Assembly: GCA_000818945.1 (NCBI GenBank)
Contig: KN805440.1
Coordinates: forward strand, 1-28,284
DNA length: 28,284 bases
Source: Schizochytrium sp. CCTCC M209059
Taxonomy: Eukaryota > Sar > Bigyra > Thraustochytrida > Thraustochytriidae
Direction of reading: 5' to 3'
Shown: in pieces, positions 9,395 to 17,185 of the stretch
Layout: every line of letters begins with the position of its first letter
Numbering within the stretch: position 1 is the first letter of the stretch
Translations under genes and position numbers: made by a program
The notes under the pieces: generated by a model
The model's input: the letters and a program-made list of their open reading frames with translations, nothing else
Databases searched by the model: none
What the model was told of the DNA's origin: nothing

Positions 9395-10131
9395 TGACTT
9401 GCGAAAGAAAATTGCAGCCTGCACTACGAACAACGTACTGCAAGGCAAAAATAACCTCGATTTTTCTCGGTTCAGGCGGTCGTTCCCTTTTCGTCCAATC
9501 TTTCGCAAGCTTTTTGTGTGTTTGTGTACCATGGGTATAATAAGACTACGCTGCACTATAGTTTCGTGTCGTCTCGTTTCGTCTCTTGTCGAGCTCGCTT
9601 CTTTGCAGATTCTGCGTGCTGAAATAGATAGATCTTGAAGTTACCCCGTCACAAGCTCTCAAGCAAGAACCAAAGAACTGGAAGCGATCGCGAGCCTACC
9701 CCGTGCTCAAGTCTACGCTGGCTCGCCATCAGTTCTCGAGACGCTCGAAAGTTCGACTGGCAGCAGGCCGACCAGGGTTGGCGGTTCTCGCCAAAGAGGG
9801 TATGTAACAAGAACCTGGAAAATTTAAGCCAGTAAAAGTGTCCATAAGACGTTATGGTGAAACGTCGAAAGACTCAGGCTATGCCCCGCCCGGATCGGCG
9901 GCCATCCAAAGTTTGATCAGCCAAGCAGGGACGCCCGCCTGACTGCGTGTTGAAGCCGGAGCCGGCGGCGCCTGGCCTTCGAAGAAGAGCAGCCCTGGAC
10001 AAAGCAAACAAAGTCGGGATCGGGAGGGAGAAGACAAGACGTCACGCGACGCGCAGGCAGACAAAGAACTCAGCGAGCGACCTAGAACCAGAGAGAGCAA
10101 GCAGCATCTCGAGCAAGCCCTGACAGGCAGG

Positions 10132-10156
10132 CAGACAGACAGACAGACAGACAGAC
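10132..10156 (+). repeat. CAGA tetranucleotide microsatellite in leader
   Basis: About six tandem CAGA units that end 22 bp before the ATG of the aminopropyltransferase gene. The run is T-free on the sense strand. Confidence 0.85.
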
Positions 10157-10178
10157 CTCAAACAAGGACCCAGAAAAG

Positions 10179-11216
10179 ATGCCCGGCCAGGAGACGACGA
10201 CATCCTCGGCGCCCTCTGAGGGCGCGGCACGCAGCGGTGCCGGACCTGACATCAAGGCTGTGCCGCGTGAGACGGCTCGCATGTGGTACTCTGAAGCGAA
10301 CAGCCCATTCTATGACGTGCAGCTGCGCCTGCAGCGCATCGTGTATGAGGGTCAGAGCGAGTTCCAACACGTCCAGGTCATCGAGACTACGCAGTTTGGC
10401 AAGACCCTCGTGCTCGATGGCAAGACGCAGAGCGCGCTCTTTGATGAGTTCATGTACCACGAGACGCTTGTGCACCCTGCAATGCTTTTGCATCCTTGCC
10501 CCAAGACTGTGTACATTGGCGGCGGCGGCGAGCTTGCGACGGCGCGCGAGGTTTTGCGGCATCCTTGCGTCGAGCGCGTGGTCATGGTTGATCTTGATCA
10601 AAAGGTCGTGGAGCTTTGCAAGGAGCATCTTCCTGAATGGAACGATGGATGCACGGAGGACCCCCGGCTGGAGGTGATTTACGACGATGCGCATGCTTAC
10701 CTGCAGCGGCACGAAGGCACTTTTGATGTGATCATCATGGATATTGCGGACCCGATCGAGGCGGGTCCGGGCATCGTGCTGTACACGCAGGAATTTTATC
10801 AGTATGCGGCGTCGAAGTTGAACCCGCATGGCGTTTTGGTGACGCAGAGCGGCGCCTGCTCTCTTTACAACTTTGAGGAGTGCTTTACGGCGATTCACAA
10901 TACGCTCAAGGCATCCTTCGACTCTGTCCTGGGCTACCGTGTGGACATTCCTTCTTTTGCGGGATGCTGGGGCTTCAACATTGCCTTTAACGATCCTGAG
11001 AAGGATTCGCGCGGGACGTTTGCGGACTGGGCCCCGGAGAAGATTGATGATCGCATCGCTGAGCGATTGGCCGCAGGCTCGTCAACGGCCCGCTCTTTCC
11101 GTTTCTACGACGGTATCACTCATCGCGGTCTCTTCGGCTTGCCTAAGCCGATGCGGGATGGCATGGCTCGGGAAGACCGCATCATCACCGTCAAGAACCC
11201 AGTTTTTATGTTCTAA
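10179..11216 (+). CDS. ACL5: Polyamine aminopropyltransferase, thermospermine-synthase (ACL5) type
   Basis: The protein has 345 residues with no intron; the ATG at 10179 is the first in frame after the repeat leader. A 35-residue low-complexity N terminus precedes a complete aminopropyltransferase fold. The N-terminal beta domain carries the FGKTLVLDGKTQSA and YHETLVHPAMLLHP blocks. The glycine-rich nucleotide loop is GGGGE (114-118), followed by VVMVDLD (D138). DIADPIEAGP holds the catalytic Asp (D188) and D191 in the DxxDP motif. The sequence around DP-E-GP-LYT and the HP-PKTV block resemble plant ACL5 more than ordinary spermidine synthase. These enzymes move an aminopropyl group from decarboxylated S-adenosylmethionine to a polyamine; the ACL5 group makes thermospermine from spermidine. 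In the loop GGGEG, the last Gly is Leu (L119). Spermidine synthase is the main alternative, and substrate choice is not proven by sequence. Confidence 0.9.
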   Translation: MPGQETTTSSAPSEGAARSGAGPDIKAVPRETARMWYSEANSPFYDVQLRLQRIVYEGQSEFQHVQVIETTQFGKTLVLDGKTQSALFDEFMYHETLVHPAMLLHPCPKTVYIGGGGELATAREVLRHPCVERVVMVDLDQKVVELCKEHLPEWNDGCTEDPRLEVIYDDAHAYLQRHEGTFDVIIMDIADPIEAGPGIVLYTQEFYQYAASKLNPHGVLVTQSGACSLYNFEECFTAIHNTLKASFDSVLGYRVDIPSFAGCWGFNIAFNDPEKDSRGTFADWAPEKIDDRIAERLAAGSSTARSFRFYDGITHRGLFGLPKPMRDGMAREDRIITVKNPVFMF

Positions 11217-12091
11217 CTTCTTGTGACAAGCTTTTGATTGATTGATTGGTTCGATTGATTCGAATTGATGCCCAGGATGCTTTTACATACGTACATTGTT
11301 CTCGAGTCTGATCGTCTGTGGCTGGCTGGAAATGTCGACGTTGTCAGCCAGACTTCTTGTAGTAAATTTTGCCCGCTTGCTTCATGTCTTCGTTCATCAC
11401 TTTTCATATCATAGATCATGGCCAGACTGACGCCTCCACGAAACACTCGCTACTGCAGCCACAGGGCCGGCCAGCGAGGCAGCGCAGTCTTGCCTCCGCG
11501 TCCAGAGCCTCCGAGTCCGGGTCCGAGTCGAGTCGAGTCACGGCGAGCACCTGCGTACCGCCGAGACCTAAATGTCTGGCGCTTGCAGTGCTTTCAATCA
11601 TACCCCCCATCCACCGGCATGCTCGACAGGCGGGTGACTGGGTCCTGGCGGGTCCTGGCATCAATCACTCCGGCTGCGGACCTCGCATTCAGGATTCCAG
11701 TCCCGCCGTCGCTTTTCCACGCGGGGGGACGCGGCGACGCCTGCCTTGGCCTGGCCTGGCCCGGCTAGCTTGGACAGGGAGCGAGTGACTTGCCAGTGCG
11801 GGCCGCACGCACCGCCGCCGGTCCGGGATGTAGTGGAAGTTGGTTGAGTTACCTCTGGCTGCTGCTGCTCGTACTGCCAAGCCTCGGGCGGATCGGATCT
11901 TGCCTGCGATGATGAGGCGCGTCTGCAGCAGCTGCTGCGGCTGTTTGCACACAACGACCGAGCGAGCTCGTCGGCACCCGTGCGATGGCGACGTGGCGGT
12001 GACGGCGGCGGACGGAGCGGGCTCTGTTCTTTTTCGCCCTGCCCTGCCCAGCTGGACGCTTGATGCACACGCTCCCGACTCCCGACTCCTG

Positions 12092-12126
12092 ACGAACGAA
12101 CGAACGAACCAACCAACGAACGAACA
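12092..12126 (+). repeat. ACGA/ACCA tetranucleotide microsatellite
   Basis: Tandem ACGA units interrupted by two ACCA units, about 35 bp. It lies in the intergenic stretch upstream of the acidic orphan gene. Confidence 0.8.
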
Positions 12127-12510
12127 CACTCCTAAACACACGATCCCTGCTGTGGCCGAGCCGCGCCCCATGCCACGCACTCGCCCACGTCCTCGCTCGC
12201 CGCGGCTCGCCCAATCGCGCCCCAACCCGCCCGGAGTTCTCGCAACACAGCCAGCCTCGACAACGACATGGATATGATTAAACAGTATACAAAACTAACT
12301 CGGCTCCGCTCTGCTGGCCAGGCCCGGCCAGGCCTGCCTACCTACCGGCAGTCCGAGGAGCTCGCCCTTGCGGCTGCGGCTGCGGCTGGCCTGAGATGGA
12401 AGGGAGAAGCAGGAGCGACGGGTGAGAAAGCCGCGGGGTCGCCTCGCCCAAGCGGCGCGTACGGTACTGCCTCGTTTCTTTCCTTTCTTCTCCGCGCACG
12501 CACACTAGCT

Positions 12511-12692
12511 ACGCCGAGCAGCCCGAGCGAGCAGAGCGGAGCGAGCAGAGCAGAGCGGAGCAGAGCTGCTCCGCGGGGGGCTCGAAGGGCGCGAGGCGCA
12601 CGTTGCTCGGCGGCCGACCTGGGACCACCGCCGCCGCGCTCATCCTGCGCATCGAATCGCAAAGCAGAGCAGAGCAGAGCAAAGCAACGCAA
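12511..12692 (+). repeat. AGAGC/GGAGC/AAAGC pentamer clusters upstream of the orphan gene
   Basis: Positions 12511-12566 are T-free and made of GAGCAGAGC and GGAGC units. A second cluster at 12662-12692 repeats AGAGC and then AAAGCAACGC. These are complementary to the GCTCT/GCTTT/GCGTT units found downstream of the gene. Confidence 0.75.
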
Positions 12693-12734
12693 CTTGAAGC
12701 ATCGCAAAGCATCGCTCGCCTCGCTGCGCCTTTC

Positions 12735-12759
12735 TTGCCTTGCCTTGCCTTGCCTTGCC
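12735..12759 (+). repeat. TTGCC pentamer repeat before the orphan gene start
   Basis: Five tandem TTGCC units ending 48 bp before the ATG at 12808. The reverse-complement unit (GGCAA) occurs as a perfect ten-copy run at 15401-15450. Confidence 0.85.
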
Positions 12760-12807
12760 CTGCAGAACCCGTCCTGGCTCGCCTTGGGCGGCGTGGCGCG
12801 GAGCACG

Positions 12808-13809
12808 ATGCCGAGGGCCGTGCGCTTCTCGCGACAGCCCGAGGTCCGCAACCTGCCCGAAGAGGAGGCGCGGGACGCGTGGCTCGCGAGGGTCGGCCCG
12901 TGGACGAGCGCTCCCAAGCACGACGAGATCTGGGACGGAGACATGAGACAGTTCCGGTTGCAGGAGCTGACGCCGACAGAGCTGCGGCGGCTTCGCTTTG
13001 ATGACAAGCTGCGCCGCGCCATGCCGAGCTCCGTCTTCATGGTGTACAAGCGGTACCGCAAAAAGGGCGCCCTCGACAGCCTCGACTTTGAAGACATCCC
13101 ACCGCCGTCAGACGAGCATCCCAGCTTGCGCCGCCAAGGCCCGCGGGACTGGGACAAAGGCTCCGAAGACGACGACGACGACGAGGGCCTCAGCGACGAC
13201 GAAGATACCAGCAACATCGGCGCGCGTCGACGCCCCATTCACAGCCAAACGGTGCCGCGCGAGTTCATCCAGGGCGTGCTCGAGGACAGCATCCAAGAAT
13301 GCCTCTCGGCTGGCATCAAGCCGGTGCTCAAGAAGAAGACAAAGTCTGCAATGGGCCTCACCACGAGTTTACGGCGCAGCATCTCGCGCAGAAGCAGCAA
13401 AAAGGGCGCCCAGGGCGGCGGGGTGGGTCTCTCCGGCGAATTTCCCGAACCCCCAGGCTATCGCAAGCCGAGTTTGCTCGACTACTTTTTGCCCTTTCGC
13501 ACGGGCGACGACGATCTCGGTTCCATGTTACCATGGCTCGAGTCCATTCAGCGCCTCGATGGCTTGGAGAATACGAGCGTGCCGCGATCCGACGCCGTCG
13601 AGGACATTTGGGACCGCCTTGAAGACGCCTTTTCACAGCTCAAGCTCCTGGGAAGCTCCATCCTCTGGGACTTTGAGGCTTTCCGTCGGTCCATCTGGCC
13701 CACTCACGACGACGACCACGACGAGCGCGTCTCTCCGCTTGATGGCGGTGACTCCCAGGATGACTTTGACGAGGACGACGATTTTGACGACGCCCGAGGC
13801 CGCCGGTGA
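12808..13809 (+). CDS. Uncharacterised acidic protein
   Basis: I do not recognise a family. I chose the ATG at 12808 (333 residues) because the in-frame extension back to 12268 is pure low-complexity repeat translation. The N terminus, MPRAVRFSRQPEVRNLP, followed by a Trp-containing stretch (IWDGDMRQFR, 41-50) and an Arg-rich helix (58-70), resembles a short motif I associate with stramenopile proteins (V-x-F ... V-x-x-[IL]-P ... W ... R). I cannot name it with confidence. An acidic patch lies at 119-134. A Ser/Arg stretch at 186-199 holds RRSIS and RRSS, possible basophilic-kinase sites. A Pro/aromatic segment is at 211-231 and a Trp-rich helical region at 240-300. The C terminus is very acidic. 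There is no signal peptide or membrane helix. The codon bias fits the neighbours, and the block structure argues for a real gene. Confidence 0.72.
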   Translation: MPRAVRFSRQPEVRNLPEEEARDAWLARVGPWTSAPKHDEIWDGDMRQFRLQELTPTELRRLRFDDKLRRAMPSSVFMVYKRYRKKGALDSLDFEDIPPPSDEHPSLRRQGPRDWDKGSEDDDDDEGLSDDEDTSNIGARRRPIHSQTVPREFIQGVLEDSIQECLSAGIKPVLKKKTKSAMGLTTSLRRSISRRSSKKGAQGGGVGLSGEFPEPPGYRKPSLLDYFLPFRTGDDDLGSMLPWLESIQRLDGLENTSVPRSDAVEDIWDRLEDAFSQLKLLGSSILWDFEAFRRSIWPTHDDDHDERVSPLDGGDSQDDFDEDDDFDDARGRR

Positions 13810-14326
13810 GCAGAGAGATCCAGAGATAGCGCAAAGCCGATGTGCGCATGGCTCTGCTCTGCTCTGCACTGCTCTGCTCCACTCTCTCCCGTTCCACTTC
13901 TTGTTTGTGCTCTTTATTTCTTTCCTTCTTGACTTTTACGTATAAAATACTACTTCTCTCTGCTTCTGCTGCTCCTGCTGCTTCTGCTGCTCCAGCTGCT
14001 TGTTGTCATCGTCGCGAGTCCCGACGCCGCTTCTCCTCCCCCAAGCTCGCGCCAAAGTCCCTCACCGGGCTTCTCGCCCTTCTCCGTCTCGGAGACCTCC
14101 ACGTCCTCCACGTCCTCCTCCCCTCCCCTCTGTCCGCTCAGAAATCGGGAGCGATCGCTTGCAGTGCAAATCGTCCCGTGCGATTACAGCTCCTTCCCAG
14201 CCGGTTACAGCAGGCAGGCAGGCAGGCAGTCCATTCTATTCCATTCCATTCCAGGCGTGACCAGGGGTGACCAGGGGAGAGCAAGTAAGTAAGCTTGGCA
14301 TTGATCGACCACTCCAGTCGGCGGGT

Positions 14327-14380
14327 GCTGCTCTGCTTTGCTCTGCTTTGCTCTGCTTTGCTCTGCTCTGCTCTGCTCTC
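14327..14380 (+). repeat. CTCTGCTTTG decamer / CTCTG pentamer array
   Basis: Three CTCTGCTTTG units followed by four CTCTG units. This is the reverse complement of the AGAGC/AAAGC units that precede the orphan gene at 12511-12692. Confidence 0.85.
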
Positions 14381-14404
14381 TGCGCTGCGCTGTTGCAACG
14401 CACC

Positions 14405-14556
14405 TTGCATTTGCATTTTCATTTGCGTTGCATTGCATTTGCATTTTCATTTGCGTTGCATTGCGTTGCATTTGCATTTTCATTTGCGTTGCATTGCGTT
14501 GCATTGCGTTGCATTGCGTTGCATTGCTTTCTATCGCATTGCATCGCATTGCATTG
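14405..14556 (+). repeat. TTGCA higher-order tandem array
   Basis: Three copies of the block TTGCATTTTCATTTGCG begin at 14411, 14439 and 14472 (spacings 28 and 33 bp). They are separated by TTGCA/TTGCG pentamers and followed by five further TTGCR units and TCGCATTGCA variants. Confidence 0.85.
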
Positions 14557-15188
14557 ACAGTGAGACAGATAGATAGATCAAGAGAGACGCGGAGAGACCA
14601 AGCCAGACCCAGAACCCAGGTACGTCACGAGACTCCTCCGCCTCGGCCTCCGCGCCGCCCCGCGCCGCGTCGTGCCTTGATCGCGCGCCGCTGCCGCTGC
14701 GCGCCGCTGCTGCTCTCGCCCGAGGCGAGGCGAGGCGAGGCGAGGCGGGGCCAAGAAGGCAGGCACGTCGAGCAAGGCCAGCGCGAGCGGGCGAGCAAGC
14801 ACGGCGGGTTGCCAAAGAGGCGGGACTCAGCGAGGCCAGGCCAGGCTTGGCCTCTCTCCCCTCGCTCCCTCTCCGCTTCGTCCCGAACTCGGACTCGGTC
14901 TTGCACGAACGCGAACTCGAACTCGGAGGCAGCCTCGTCCACGTCCACGTCGCGTCTACCTAGGTCCACGTCTTTGATGCCTCATCTGCCCGGGCCATCG
15001 GTCGGGACGCCTAGCTTGCTTGCTTGCGCTGCAGCTGCAGCAGCGGCTTCGTCCAGCTAAGACAAGACCGTCCAGGCGCTGGAGCGGACAAGCAAGAGCA
15101 GCTCGCCTTGGCTTTTTTATTTACTTAGTACCTTGCCTTGCGCTCGCTGCCAGGAGGGACGAGACCTCGGAGACGCGAGGAGGACGGC

Positions 15189-15190
<2 letters not shown>

Positions 15191-15220
<30 letters not shown>
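15191..15220 (+). repeat. AG dinucleotide microsatellite (15 units)
   Basis: A perfect AG run on the sense strand of the downstream SDR gene, inside its presumed upstream or leader region. Confidence 0.9.
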
Positions 15221-15230
<10 letters not shown>

Positions 15231-15400
15231 CGCACACCCTCTCGCCTGCGATTGCGTGCTCTGACGAAGCAAGCCAGGAGGGACCGATTGTTGTTGGGGT
15301 CGGATCCAAGGTGCGGCGCGGCAACGCCATGTGGCGTGAACATGGGCCTAAGGCAAAGAGAGCAAGGCTCCGCAAGGCGGGGCAGGGCAAGGCTTGACTT

Positions 15401-15450
15401 GGCAAGGCAAGGCAAGGCAAGGCAAGGCAAGGCAAGGCAAGGCAAGGCAA
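15401..15450 (+). repeat. GGCAA pentamer, ten perfect copies
   Basis: Fifty bases of uninterrupted GGCAA. Degenerate copies on both sides extend it to about 15360-15458. It lies 163 bp before the ATG of the SDR gene. Confidence 0.92.
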
Positions 15451-15463
15451 GGCGGGGCGAAAT

Positions 15464-15502
15464 AATGGCATGCTTGCATGGTGGACTGAAGACTGACGGA
15501 TG
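15464..15502 (+). other. Possible upstream ORF (12 codons) ahead of the SDR gene
   Basis: An ATG at 15464 opens a frame of 12 codons (MACLHGGLKTDG) that ends at a TGA at 15500-15502. It lies directly after the GGCAA run and 110 bp before the SDR start. If the leader includes it, it could reduce translation of the main frame. There is no evidence that the peptide itself matters. Confidence 0.3.
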
Positions 15503-15612
15503 ATAGGACTCTGCACGCACGCGCACGCAGCAAATCGCAAACAGAACCTCAAGCAGATAGATATCAAAAAAGGTACCGAGACGTGACGAGCGAGACCCAA
15601 GAAAACACGATA

Positions 15613-16713
15613 ATGTCCGAGACTCTCCGCTACGATGGCAAGGTGGCCGTGGTGACCGGCGCCGGCAACGGCCTCGGCCGCGCGTGTACGTGATCAAAAC
15701 ATAGAGTGCAAGCGCTGCTCACAAGCGCTGCTCACGGGAAGGGGAAAAAGGACAAACCGTTCATTGACTGACTGAATCACTGACTCTCCGACATACCTAT
15801 TGCGACGTACATCAAACCGTCCGAATGGATTTGTGCATTTTACTTTCTCGATCTCGTAGACGCTCTTCTCCTGGGGTCGCGCGGCGCCAAGGTGGTCGTC
15901 AATGACCTTGGCGGCAGCACCCACGGCGAGGGTGCGTCGACCAACGCCGCCGACAAGGTTGTCGAGGAGATCAAGTCCGCCGGCGGCGAGGCCGTGGCCA
16001 ACTACGACTCGGTTGAGTACGGCGACAAGATCATCAAGACCGCCCTTGACGCCTTTGGCCGTGTGGACATTGTGATCAACAACGCCGGCATCCTTCGCGA
16101 TGTCGCCTTCCACAAGATGACCCAAAAGGACTGGGATCTCATCTACACCGTCCACCTCAAGGGCACCTACGCGGTCACCAAGGCCGCCTGGGAAACCATG
16201 CGCAAGCAGCAGTTCGGCCGCGTCATCAACGTCGCGAGTGCTGCCGGCCTCTACGGCAACTTCGGCCAGGCCAACTACTCGGCTGCCAAGCTTGGCATCC
16301 TTGGTCTTACCAAGACTCTCGCTCGCGAGGGCGCTAGCAAGAACATCAAGGTCAACTGCATTGCCCCACTTGCCGGCTCGCGGATGACCGCAACCGTCAT
16401 GCCCCAGGAAATGGTCGACGCTCTCCGCCCGGAGTTTGTCGCCCCTGTTGTCGCCTACCTCTCCCACGACTCGTGCGAGAGCAGTGGCCAGGTCTACGAG
16501 CTTGGTGCCGGCTGGGTTGCTGAGCTTCGCTGGCAGCGCGCCAAGGGTGGCTTCCTCCCCTTTGGTGATGCCTCTCCCGAGGCTGTGGCCAAGGTCTGGG
16601 AGAAGGTCACTGACTACGATGACGAGCCCGAGTTCCCAGAGTCGACCCAGGACTCCTTTGGTCCGGTCATGGGCAACCTTGAGCGCTACAAGGAGGCTTC
16701 CTCCAAGCTCTAA
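15613..16713 (+). CDS. Peroxisomal (3R)-hydroxyacyl-CoA dehydrogenase, MFE-2/HSD17B4-like SDR with PTS1
   Basis: Exons 15613-15685 and 15860-16713 give 308 residues. The splice joins GNGLGR-A to YALLLGSRGAKVVVNDLGG, restoring the Rossmann fold of the MFE-2 dehydrogenase. Cofactor loop TGAGNGLG (15-22) and D40 suggest NAD preference. NNAG (98-101) and the catalytic S151, Y164 and K168 are all present. GSRMT followed by a Met-Pro and the YELGAGWVAELRW stretch are specific to the MFE-2 (peroxisomal multifunctional enzyme type 2) dehydrogenase, as opposed to generic SDRs. The last three residues are SKL, a canonical type-1 peroxisomal targeting signal. In animals and fungi this unit is fused to an enoyl-CoA hydratase 2 domain. 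Here it ends alone, so the hydratase must come from another protein. The role is peroxisomal fatty-acid beta-oxidation, or chain processing of long polyunsaturated acids. Confidence 0.94.
15686..15859 (+). other. Intron 1 of the peroxisomal SDR gene (174 bp)
   Basis: Donor T|GTACGT at 15685/15686 and acceptor CTCGTAG|AC at 15859/15860, splitting a Tyr codon after its first base. The intron carries a perfect 13-bp tandem duplication (15709-15721 and 15722-15734, CAAGCGCTGCTCA). Confidence 0.93.
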
Positions 16714-17185
16714 GCTTGCTCAGCATGATTCGACGTCTTGCGAATCATTCATTTCATAACTAATTATATCCTCTCCCCCCCTCCTTTTCCCTACTCCGGT
16801 CCCTCTGCATTTTACGGACTGCATACACAGACAAGCTCTGGCTGATTTACTCTTCTTGCCCCCTTCATTTGTGGTTCATTTGACTCGCCCACGACAGCCA
16901 TCGCTTCAGCAAGCACACAAACGACATCTATAAAATCGCCATTATTCACTTCGTTTGAACGAGTATCTCATAAGCCTTTTGCATGTACTCACAGAAAAAA
17001 TCTATCCTTGCTCTTCATAACATGCTTCGGGCCCGAACCTAACGCTAAACGCTTTACATGTACCGTGCTTCGAGTCCGAGGCCTGAAACGAACGCTACAC
17101 GCGTCACATGCGCCATGCTTCCTCACCCCCTGTATCTCTACGCTCCGCAGGCACGATGTCCTCACATTACTCTTGTGTTAGGTCT
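16714..17185. other. Intergenic region between convergent genes
   Basis: This 472-bp AT-richer spacer holds the 3' ends of the SDR (+) and myosin (-) genes. I see no gene. The motif CGCTTTACATGTACCGTGCTTC is loosely repeated as ACGCGTCACATGCGCCATGCTTC about 50 bp later (17049-17070 and 17099-17121). Confidence 0.5.

Larger units (their letters stand above)
9306..10178 (+). promoter_or_regulatory. CLUAP1 3' flank followed by promoter and leader of the aminopropyltransferase gene
   Basis: No gene is supportable here. The first 100 bp holds a small repeat/hairpin element (9351-9394). From 10021 to 10178 the sense strand has only seven T in 158 bases and ends in a CAGA tetranucleotide run (10132-10156) just before the ATG at 10179. 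This is another T-poor leader. Confidence 0.5.
11217..12807. other. Long repeat-rich intergenic region, probably 3' UTR then promoter/leader of the acidic orphan gene
   Basis: I find no credible gene in these 1.6 kb. Open frames here are long only because the DNA is GC-rich and repetitive. Visible elements are GATT units (11236-11268), GTCCGAGTC-type units (11509-11539), an ACGA tetranucleotide run (12092-12126), an AGAGC/GGAGC tract (12511-12566, T-free), AGAGC units (12662-12692) and a TTGCC pentamer run (12735-12759) shortly before the ATG at 12808. Confidence 0.5.
13810..15612. other. Repeat-dense intergenic region and presumed leader of the peroxisomal SDR gene
   Basis: These 1.8 kb are largely simple repeats, and I support no gene here. 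In order: GCTCT units (13851-13880), CTG/CTTCTG units (13960-14000), GGCA and ATTCC runs (14211-14252), a CTCTGCTTTG array (14327-14380), a TTGCA-type higher-order array (14405-14556), a GAGGC run (14721-14746), an AG run (15191-15220) and a GGCAA run (15401-15450). A TATAAA sits at 13941-13946. A donor-like CAG|GTACGT at about 14620 and an acceptor-like TTTACTTAG at about 15128 could bound an intron in the leader. Confidence 0.5.

Noticed and set aside
10158..10898. 246-codon minus-strand frame over the aminopropyltransferase gene
   Set aside because: It is a shadow of a strongly conserved enzyme on the + strand.
11236..11268. Possible tRNA T-loop (GGTTCGATTGATTCGA)
   Set aside because: The GTTCGA string lies within GATT repeats, with no matching acceptor stem or D-arm nearby. 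No tRNA gene was found in the window.
12268..12807. 180-codon N-terminal extension of the orphan acidic protein
   Set aside because: The translation is low-complexity Ala/Arg/Ser from pentamer repeats. Ordered sequence starts at the ATG at 12808.
14338..15060. 240-codon frame (Cys/Ala/Leu-rich) in the repeat region
   Set aside because: It is repeat translation of CTCTG and TTGCA arrays, with equal open frames in other phases.
15401..15450. CRISPR-like or satellite array
   Set aside because: There are no spacers: it is a perfect pentamer microsatellite. No other array in the window has a repeat-spacer layout.
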